DNA from: Agromyces sp. S2-1-8
GTDB lineage: Bacteria > Actinomycetota > Actinomycetes > Actinomycetales > Microbacteriaceae
NCBI RefSeq assembly: GCF_021129215.1
Contig: NZ_JAJOLP010000001.1
Coordinates: 3,720,001 to 3,784,000, forward strand
Reading direction: 5' to 3'
DNA: 64,000 bases
The notes beneath the pieces were generated by a model, which worked only from the letters and a program-made list of their open reading frames with translations, was not told the origin of the DNA and searched no databases. How positions within the stretch are numbered: the stretch's first letter is position 1; every line of letters starts with the position of its first letter. Below, in pieces: positions 58,198 to 64,000 of this stretch. The position numbers were made by a program, and so were the translations under genes.

Positions 58198-58806
58198 GTG
58201 CCGATCGAGGTCGACCACGACGAACGGCTCGCCGACATCGCCCGCGCGACCGTCGAGATCGCGCGGGAGCGCGGAACCCGCGCCGTGACCCTGCGCGCCG
58301 TCGCCGAACGTCTCGGCCGTTCGACCGCGTTCATCACGAACTACGTGCCGTCGCGGGCCCACCTCATGGCGAACGCCCTCGAGCAGGCGCGCGGGCAGTG
58401 GGACGAGGAGCGCGCGGCCCACCTCGGCGACCTCGTCGGCGTCGAGCGGCTCGCGGCGCTCGCCCGGTGGATGTGCACCTCCTCCCCCGAGGAGAACGTG
58501 CTGCGGAGCCTGTGGATCGAGGTCATCGCCGATGTGCGCGGTGCGAACCGCCGCGCCTACGAGGTCGTACGGGGCGTCACGGATGCCACATACGGCAAGT
58601 TCCTCGCGGGCGCCGAGCACATCGCGCAGGGCGGCGAGCCGGTCGATCACGACGAGGCCGCGCACATCGCCGACATCCTCTACCTGTACTGCCGCGGCTA
58701 CGAGGTCAAGGCGATCGAGGACCCCGGCGCGTGGACCGATGAACGCGTGCAGGCGTCGCTCGAGGTGCTGCTCGCGACGCTCGTGCTCGACCGGCGGCCC
58801 TCCTGA
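58198..58806 (+). CDS. TetR-family regulator of the amine oxidase operon
   Basis: 202 residues from the GTG at 58198, chosen for its strong GGAGGGAGGG just upstream; an ATG at 58153 would add 15 residues. HTH about 12-58 (ADIARATVEIARERGTRAVTLRAVAERLGRSTAFITNYV), helical C-terminal domain. BetI-like in build. Divergent from the FAD oxidase gene, which it probably represses; an amine or aldehyde inducer is inferred. Confidence 0.88.
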   Translation: MPIEVDHDERLADIARATVEIARERGTRAVTLRAVAERLGRSTAFITNYVPSRAHLMANALEQARGQWDEERAAHLGDLVGVERLAALARWMCTSSPEENVLRSLWIEVIADVRGANRRAYEVVRGVTDATYGKFLAGAEHIAQGGEPVDHDEAAHIADILYLYCRGYEVKAIEDPGAWTDERVQASLEVLLATLVLDRRPS

Positions 58807-58819
58807 GCCGCCCGCCGGA

Positions 58820-58849
58820 CCGGCTCACCCGACGCATCGGAGGAGCCGG
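58820..58849. terminator. weak hairpin between convergent TetR and FBP-domain genes
   Basis: CCGGCTC and GAGCCGG form a 7-bp stem with a 16-nt loop in the 60-bp gap between convergent genes; no U-run. Confidence 0.3.
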
Positions 58850-58866
58850 CCTCGGAGAGAGGTCGC

Positions 58867-59361
58867 TCAGCCCTCGCCCGCGCCGACGGCGCGGATGAAG
58901 CCGAGCACGTTCTGGCGCAGCGTCTCGACGCGGCGTTCGCGGGCCGCCTCGACGTCGAAGCCGACGTAGGCGGTCGGCGGGCGCTTGCGGGCGTTCGCCG
59001 AGCACTGGAAGTCGGCGCAGACGAGCGTGCCGACCGTGTCGCCCTTGCGGCCGGCCTGGCCGGCTCGACGCGCGACGAAGAAGAGCACGTCGTTCGGCAG
59101 GTGCACGTCTTCGCACCAGGCGCACTGGGGCCGGGAGCGCATGCGACCCTCGGCGCGCCTCAGCATGACGCCGACGAGTTCACCGTCGACCTCGGCGACG
59201 ACGTAGGCGACGTTCGGCAGCTTGCGGTCGCGCCAGCCGAGGAAGTCGCGGCGCTCCCAGTCGAGCTCGGCGAAATCGGCGGGCAGGGTGAGCGTGTTGC
59301 GCTCGCGGACGGTGGCGTTGACGAAGGACGCGCGGATCTGCGCGTCGGTGATGGGACGCAT
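58867..59361 (-). CDS. FBP-domain protein (EF-G-binding zinc finger, FusB-like)
   Basis: 164 residues: C-terminal treble-clef zinc finger with CAWCEDVH and CADFQCS supplying four Cys, the arrangement of FusB/FusC-type elongation factor G-binding proteins (annotated FBP domain). FusB proteins release EF-G from ribosomes stalled by fusidic acid; actinobacterial homologues are widespread and usually not resistance genes. It reads away from the GNAT gene across a 279-bp gap with two palindromes. Confidence 0.82.
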   Translation of the reverse strand: MRPITDAQIRASFVNATVRERNTLTLPADFAELDWERRDFLGWRDRKLPNVAYVVAEVDGELVGVMLRRAEGRMRSRPQCAWCEDVHLPNDVLFFVARRAGQAGRKGDTVGTLVCADFQCSANARKRPPTAYVGFDVEAARERRVETLRQNVLGFIRAVGAGEG

Positions 59362-59457
59362 GGGAATCGGAACCTGTTCTGTTCGCCGCCCGCTCGGGCG
59401 GCCTGCTGACTCGAGACGACGACGGCCGCGGCGCTTCCGGGCGCGACCGTCGGCGGC

Positions 59458-59551
59458 CCAGGCGCCTGGCGCCGTGGACCGCGGGCGGGGTCATCTCATC
59501 GCGGCGCGCACGGCGCCCGATACCCCCTCACGCCCGCGAGCACTCGCGGGC
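59458..59551. repeat. two palindromes in the 279-bp divergent gap
   Basis: CCAGGCGCCTGG (59458-59469) is a perfect 12-bp palindrome; GCCCGCGAG-CA-CTCGCGGGC (59532-59551) is a perfect 9-bp stem around two bases. They lie between the divergent FBP-domain and GNAT genes and are candidates for operators; nothing else is recognisable in the gap. Confidence 0.5.
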
Positions 59552-59640
59552 AGGTCAGCACGATTCACGGTCGCCGAGTCTACCCCCGGCCGATGGGACC
59601 GTCGTCGCCGAACGTCGGCGGCCTCTGGCAAAGTGGAGCC

Positions 59641-60216
59641 ATGGCGATCGAGGTGCGACCGGCGACGGTGTTCGACGACGTGGCCGCGGTCATCGGCCCG
59701 AAGAAGCCGACGTCCAACGTGTGCTTCTGCCTCAGCTACCGGCTGCTCTCGTCGAAAGAGAACGTCGCGCTGCGCGAGCCCGACCGCTCGGCCCGCGTGC
59801 GCGAGCTGTGCGCCGAAGATCCGGCACCGGGCGTGCTCGCCTACGACGGCGACGAGCCGGTCGGCTGGGCGGCGGTGCATCCGCGTGCCGACACGAGCTT
59901 CGCGAAGAACCGGCGCATCCCCCATGTCGACGACGTCGACGTCTGGTCGGTGTGGTGCTTCCGGGTGCGCCCGGGCCACCGCAAGCAGGGGCTCGTGCAC
60001 CACCTGCTCGCCGGCGCGGTCGACTTCGCCCGCGCGAACGGCGCGCCCGCGATCGAGGGCTACCCGGTCGACAACCGCGGCGAGAAGGTCGACCTCACGA
60101 TGGCCTACGTGGGCACTCGCGCGGTCTTCGAAGAGGCCGGGTTCACGAAGGCCTCCGACACGACCTCGGTGCTCTCGGGCCACCCCCGCGTGATCATGCG
60201 GCTCGATCTCGGATGA
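59641..60216 (+). CDS. GNAT-family N-acetyltransferase
   Basis: 191 residues. GNAT core: WSVWCFRVRPGHRKQGLVHHLLAGAVDFARANGAPAIEGYPVD has the V-x-x-x-x-R/Q-x-x-G/A acetyl-CoA pyrophosphate loop (RPGHRKQGLV) and C-terminal VGTRAVFEEAGF. Acceptor unknown. An N-terminal segment (NVCFCLSYRLLSS) may carry functional Cys. It overlaps the winged-helix gene by four bases (ATGA), so the two are co-translated. Confidence 0.88.
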   Translation: MAIEVRPATVFDDVAAVIGPKKPTSNVCFCLSYRLLSSKENVALREPDRSARVRELCAEDPAPGVLAYDGDEPVGWAAVHPRADTSFAKNRRIPHVDDVDVWSVWCFRVRPGHRKQGLVHHLLAGAVDFARANGAPAIEGYPVDNRGEKVDLTMAYVGTRAVFEEAGFTKASDTTSVLSGHPRVIMRLDLG

Positions 60217-61361
60217 CCGGAACGACGGGTGCCCCGCACCGACTCGACCCCACCACGGCGCGGCGCCTCGCGGTGCGGGCGCAACGGCTCGAGGCGACCC
60301 GGCCGACCGATCTCGTCGGCCTCGTGCGCGACCTCGACCTGCTGCAGATCGACCCGACCGCGGCGATCGCGCCGAACGCCGACCTCGTCGCATGGAGCCG
60401 GCTCGGCGGCTCCTACCGGCCGAGCGACCTCGTCGAGGCGCTCGAGCACGACCGCACGCTCTTCGAGCTCGACGCCCTCATCCGGCCGATCGACGCCCTC
60501 GAACTGCTGCGGCCCGAGATGGCGTCCTTTCCCGAGTGGCCGCGCTCCCGCACCTGGCTCGAGCAGAACGACGACTTCCGTCGTGACGTCCTGAAGCTCC
60601 TCGAGGGCGCCAGGGAGCCGTTGCCGTCGCGCGACATCCCCGACACGTCGGCGGTGCCGTGGGAGTCGACCGGGTGGACCCACGATCGCAACGTCGGGCG
60701 CATGCTCGAGTTCCTCGCCCTGCGGGGCGAGGTCGCGATCGCGGGCCGGCAGGGCCGCGAGCGGCTGTGGACGCTCGCGGAGCGGGTCTACCCGACCGCC
60801 GAAGCGGCGAACGGCCGCGCGCTCACCGTCGAGGCGGCGACGGCCGAGCGCAATGCCCGGCGACTGTCGTCGCTCGGCATCGCGCGGGCCAAGAGCACGA
60901 AGATGCCGCTCGAACCGATCGACGTCGGGATCACCGGCGAGCCCGCGGTCGTCGACGGCGTTCCGGGCGAGTGGCGGGTCGACCCGGTGCTGCTGGAGGG
61001 ACTCCGCGACGAGGCATCCGGCCCGCCGTTCGAGGGGCGCACCGCGCTGCTGTCGCCGTTCGACCGGCTGATCTACGATCGCAAGCGCGCTCTGCAGCTC
61101 TTCGACTTCGAGTACACCCTCGAGATGTACAAGCCGGCTGCGAAGCGGAGATGGGGCTACTACGCGCTGCCGATCCTCGCGGGCGACCGTCTCGTCGGCA
61201 AGCTCGACGCCAAGGCCGATCGTGCGGCCGGGGTGCTCGTCGTGAAAGCCGTGCACGAGGACGTGCCGTTCGATCGCGCGACGCGGCGAGCGGTCGACGA
61301 CGAGATCGCATCGCTCGCCGAGTGGCTCGGCCTCGAGGTCGCGCGACGCGACGTCAGCTGA
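60213..61361 (+). CDS. YcaQ-like HTH_42 winged-helix DNA glycosylase family protein
   Basis: 382 residues of the YcaQ/AlkZ superfamily: ARRLAVRAQRL and LLQIDPTAAIAPNADLVAWSRLG match the YcaQ opening (QIDxxxxxAxxxDLxxWSRLG), and the C-terminal GRTALLSPFDRLIYDRKRALQLFDFEYTLEMYKP matches the family's nuclease-like core. YcaQ unhooks interstrand DNA crosslinks. The catalytic QxQ-type motif position reads QID, as in many homologues. Convergent with the decarboxylase gene (8-bp overlap). Coupled to the GNAT gene. Confidence 0.85.
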   Translation: MTGTTGAPHRLDPTTARRLAVRAQRLEATRPTDLVGLVRDLDLLQIDPTAAIAPNADLVAWSRLGGSYRPSDLVEALEHDRTLFELDALIRPIDALELLRPEMASFPEWPRSRTWLEQNDDFRRDVLKLLEGAREPLPSRDIPDTSAVPWESTGWTHDRNVGRMLEFLALRGEVAIAGRQGRERLWTLAERVYPTAEAANGRALTVEAATAERNARRLSSLGIARAKSTKMPLEPIDVGITGEPAVVDGVPGEWRVDPVLLEGLRDEASGPPFEGRTALLSPFDRLIYDRKRALQLFDFEYTLEMYKPAAKRRWGYYALPILAGDRLVGKLDAKADRAAGVLVVKAVHEDVPFDRATRRAVDDEIASLAEWLGLEVARRDVS

Positions 61362-62958
61362 CGAGCGACAGGGCGCAGTCGGCGGGCGACGCCGCGACCG
61401 CATGGCCGGTGGCGTCGGCGCCCGTCGCCCCGCGCACGACCCGCAGGGTCGCGAGGGTCGGATCGACCGCGCCGCGCACGTACCCGCCCGGCGTCGCGGC
61501 GATGCGCTGCAGGAACTCGACGACCTCGGCCGTGATGACCTCGCCCGGCAGCACGTTGGGGATGCCCGGCGGATAGGCGGCGAGCGCGTCGGTCGACACC
61601 CGCCCGATCGCGGCGGCGACCGGTACCGGCTCGCCCTGCGCCAGGAACGCCTCGCGCGGCAGCATCGCGAGCGGTCCCGGTGACGGCAGCGCGACGATGG
61701 GCCTCGCATCCCGCACCTGCGCCGGTTCGGGGGCGCCGGTCGACGCGCCGACCGCGGCCGGCCCACCCGTGGCGACGAGCGGCTCGGATGCCTCGCCTGC
61801 GGCCCGCTCGGGCGCGATCGCATGCAGCGCCCCGGCGATGCGGTCGACGTCGGGCACCACGCCGGCCCCGAGCACTGCGACGACGCACGAGTCGGTCGAG
61901 ATCTCGAACGAGACGCCCTCGCGCTCGAGGCGGTCGCGCACGGTGTGCCCGTGCAGGCCGCCGCGGGCGACGTCGATCGACACGCGCAGCGGGTCGGCGT
62001 CGACGATGTCGTCGAAGTCGCCGAATCCGTCGCTCACGATGCCGAACCGCCCGCGGGTCCGGATCTCGTCGCGCAGGCGGTCGGCCGCGGCGATCGAGGC
62101 GGTGATGCGACCATGGCCCGTCTCGAGGGTCTCGCGGGCGAGGTCGAGCGAGGCGAGCAGCAGCGCGCTCGCGCTCGTCGACTGGGTGAGCATGAAGGCG
62201 CGCTCGACGAGCGGCTCGAGGTCGTCGGCGAACGGCCCGCCGGCGAGGTGCAGCATGGCCGACTGGGTGAGGCTGCCGCCGAGCTTGTGCGTGCTCGAGA
62301 TGACGAGGTCGGCACCGAGCCGCAGCGGGTTCTCGGGCAGGTCGGGGTGGAAGCCGAAGTGCGCGCCCCATGCCGCGTCGACGATGAGGGGCGCGCCGGC
62401 GGCATGGGCGATGTCGGCGAGGGCGGCGACGTCGGCGACCGCGCCGAAGTAGCTCGGCGAGATGAGGTAGACGCCCTTCGGCGACTCGACGCCGGCGAGC
62501 GCGGCGCGCAGGGCGGCGGGCGACACCCCGTGGTTGATGCCGAGCCGCGGGTCGATCGCGGGCGCGACGAAGCGGGGCGAGAGCCCGGCGAGGATGACGC
62601 CGTCGATGAACGACGAGTGGGCGCTCCGCTGGCCGACGACCGGGGCCGCAGCATCGCGGTAGGCGCCGAGGGCGAGTGCGGCGATGCGGTTGCCCTGCGA
62701 GGCGCCGTTCGTGAGGAACCACGTCCGACGGGCGCCCCACGCGCGTGCGGCGAGCGCCAGCGACTCGGCGAGCGGGTTGCCGGGTCCCTTGTCGATGCCG
62801 GCGAGCAGCGGCGGCACGTCGCGGCGCAGCAGCTCGGCCCCGAACCATCCGGTGAGAGCGGGAGCGGCGTCGGGGTCGGCCGCGTGGCCGGGCACGTAGA
62901 CCCGGGCGCGGTCGTCTTCGGCGTAGCGGGCGACGGCGTCGGCATAGGGCGTGGGCAT
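61354..62958 (-). CDS. Orn/Lys/Arg decarboxylase-family PLP enzyme
   Basis: 534 residues, fold type I, class of bacterial SpeA/LdcC-like decarboxylases. PLP Lys in SSTHKLGGSLTQSAML, preceded by WGAHFGF and LIVDAAWGA (phosphate and ring binding Asp), and early TNGASQGNRIAALALG. The C-terminal domain with YPPGIPNVLPGEVI is typical. Shorter than the ~715-residue inducible enzymes because it lacks the N-terminal wing domain, as in Gram-positive aminotransferase-like YaaO/SpeA proteins. Probably makes a diamine from lysine, arginine or ornithine. Divergent from a LysR gene. Confidence 0.9.
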   Translation of the reverse strand: MPTPYADAVARYAEDDRARVYVPGHAADPDAAPALTGWFGAELLRRDVPPLLAGIDKGPGNPLAESLALAARAWGARRTWFLTNGASQGNRIAALALGAYRDAAAPVVGQRSAHSSFIDGVILAGLSPRFVAPAIDPRLGINHGVSPAALRAALAGVESPKGVYLISPSYFGAVADVAALADIAHAAGAPLIVDAAWGAHFGFHPDLPENPLRLGADLVISSTHKLGGSLTQSAMLHLAGGPFADDLEPLVERAFMLTQSTSASALLLASLDLARETLETGHGRITASIAAADRLRDEIRTRGRFGIVSDGFGDFDDIVDADPLRVSIDVARGGLHGHTVRDRLEREGVSFEISTDSCVVAVLGAGVVPDVDRIAGALHAIAPERAAGEASEPLVATGGPAAVGASTGAPEPAQVRDARPIVALPSPGPLAMLPREAFLAQGEPVPVAAAIGRVSTDALAAYPPGIPNVLPGEVITAEVVEFLQRIAATPGGYVRGAVDPTLATLRVVRGATGADATGHAVAASPADCALSLVS

Positions 62959-63010
62959 GCTTCCATCGTTCCCGCTCGGAATTCAATACGGAATAGCGAT
63001 TCTTCTGCAA

Positions 63011-63033
63011 TCATCAATATGGCGTATTGATCA
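63011..63033. promoter_or_regulatory. LysR-type operator between decarboxylase and LysR genes
   Basis: ATCAATA-TGGCG-TATTGAT (63013-63031), perfect inverted repeat in the A/T-rich 93-bp divergent gap, with the T-N11-A pattern of LysR sites. A partial TCAATA half-site repeats near 62983 (TTCAATACGGAAT). Confidence 0.7.
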
Positions 63034-63051
63034 TCGAAGATCGGAGCGAGC

Positions 63052-63930
63052 ATGATCGACCTGCGCCAGCTGCGCGCACTCCGTGCCATCGCCGATCAGG
63101 GCTCGGTCGCCGCCGCCGCGCGCGAGCTCGGCTGGAGCCAGCCGACCGTCGCGCACCACCTCGGCGGGCTCGAACGGGCGACCGGCGCGCCGGTCGTCGC
63201 GAGTTCGGCGGCGGGCACCCGGCTGACCGTCGCCGGCAGGCTGTGGCTGCCGCACGCCGCGGCGATCCTCGAGCGCACCGACCGGGCGCTCGACGAGGTC
63301 CGAGGCGCCCTCGACGACGCCCGGCGGACCGTGCGATTCGGCGTGTTCCCCACCGCGGCCGCACGCCTGCTGCCCGCACTCGTCGCCGCGTTCGACGGCG
63401 CGGGCCTCGTCGCCCACGTGACCGAGGCCGAGCTCGACGTGGTCGAGGCGGCGCTCGACCGGCTCGACCTCGACGCGGCGGTCGTGTACACCGCCCCCGG
63501 GGAGGCGCCTCGTGCCGCCCCCGGCCATGCCAGCACCCCGCTGTTCACCGAACGCTTCTCACTCGTGATCCCGTCGCGACATCCCCTCGCCGCCGCCGAC
63601 CGCGTGCAGCTGCGCGATCTCGCGGGCGAACGCTGGGTGATCGGCACCCACGACGACGATCCGATCGACGCGGGGTTCCGCGCCGCGGCGCTGCGGGCGG
63701 GCTTCGACCCGGCCATCGGGCCGCGCAGCGACGACTACCGCGTCGTCGTCGAGTACGTCGCGGCCGGCCTCGGCGTGGCCCTCGTGCCCGAACTCGCGCT
63801 GCCGCCCGAGCGCGACGACCTGGCCGTGCTCGAGGTCACGGGCCTCGAACTCTCGCGGGTCGTCTCGCTCGCGACCGCGCCGACGCTCGACCCGGCGCTC
63901 GTCGCGCTGATGGCGCGGGCCCTCACCTGA
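63052..63930 (+). CDS. LysR-family transcriptional regulator
   Basis: 292 residues: N-terminal HTH (about 1-60: LRALRAIADQGSVAAAARELGWSQPTVAHHLGGLE), effector domain about 90-285 (FGVFPTAAARLLPALVAAFDGAGLVAHVTE; FSLVIPSRHPLAAADRV). Resembles ArgP/IciA-like amino acid-responsive members. Divergent from the Orn/Lys/Arg decarboxylase gene, with a clear inverted repeat between, so a basic amino acid inducer is a reasonable guess. The last 70 bp of the window after its stop hold nothing recognisable. Confidence 0.92.
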   Translation: MIDLRQLRALRAIADQGSVAAAARELGWSQPTVAHHLGGLERATGAPVVASSAAGTRLTVAGRLWLPHAAAILERTDRALDEVRGALDDARRTVRFGVFPTAAARLLPALVAAFDGAGLVAHVTEAELDVVEAALDRLDLDAAVVYTAPGEAPRAAPGHASTPLFTERFSLVIPSRHPLAAADRVQLRDLAGERWVIGTHDDDPIDAGFRAAALRAGFDPAIGPRSDDYRVVVEYVAAGLGVALVPELALPPERDDLAVLEVTGLELSRVVSLATAPTLDPALVALMARALT

Positions 63931-64000
63931 CAGCACTCGCTCGAACTCGTCGAAGAATCAGCGGCTATACATCGGATCTTTAATCGGGCAGGATGGGTCC

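Overview
The window is G+C-rich (about 70%) actinobacterial chromosome. Strong G/C third-codon bias, F420-dependent Ddn-type enzymes, an actinobacterial QcrB-type cytochrome b, a DUF222/HNH nuclease and many GTG starts fit the family Microbacteriaceae; an Agromyces-like genus is my best guess, from pattern only. I saw no rRNA or tRNA genes, CRISPR arrays, insertion sequences or prophage genes. Genes are dense, often joined by 4-bp ATGA/GTGA overlaps.

Layout. 0-12 kb: DUF222/HNH nuclease, VanZ-like and LysR genes divergent from an EamA exporter, a DUF6069/histidine kinase/response regulator operon, a PspA operon headed by a 22-codon leader ORF, and an LtrA-like membrane protein. 12-29 kb: a stress/redox region with three ECF41 sigma factors, each beside one of the enzymes typical of that group (a carboxymuconolactone decarboxylase homologue, a Ddn-type oxidoreductase, an NmrA-type epimerase). 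The same region has a free-standing cytochrome b, an SDR, TerC, an alpha/beta hydrolase with a WYL regulator, and a ROK regulator divergent from a secreted GH84 hexosaminidase. 29-45 kb: a second two-component system, a Tat-type multicopper oxidase, an ABC-F ATPase, a UbiB-like kinase, a CAT-like acetyltransferase, an AlkZ-like protein, SDR/TetR and a large secreted discoidin-domain protein. 45-49 kb: ArsR/SRPBCC, quinone oxidoreductase/TetR and VOC genes. 49-64 kb: amino acid and amine metabolism, with a polar amino acid ABC importer, a LysA-type decarboxylase and its PucR regulator, epoxide hydrolase, cupin, PuuB-like oxidase/TetR, and an Orn/Lys/Arg decarboxylase divergent from a LysR regulator.

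Two regulatory networks can be read from the DNA. (1) Six promoters fit the known ECF41 signature (T/C)GTCAC(A/G)-N16-NGTC with exactly 16-bp spacers. They precede the sigma operons, their partner enzymes and the cytochrome b gene, and the -10 sequences fall into subclasses that match the three sigma loci. The cytochrome b keeps the two His expected for heme bL and the PDWY Qo motif, but has Gln129 and Arg229 where the heme bH ligands should be, so it looks like a single-heme, rewired protein. (2) A pair of GCAA-N8-TTGC operators, 33 bp apart centre to centre, occurs upstream of the SRPBCC-ArsR operon and again 32 kb away upstream of an SDR that lacks the YxxxK catalytic motif. This suggests one ArsR regulon.

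A 9-mer, GAGGCATCC (or its complement), occurs about 35 times, far above chance, in genes and gaps on both strands, and also builds long inverted repeats.
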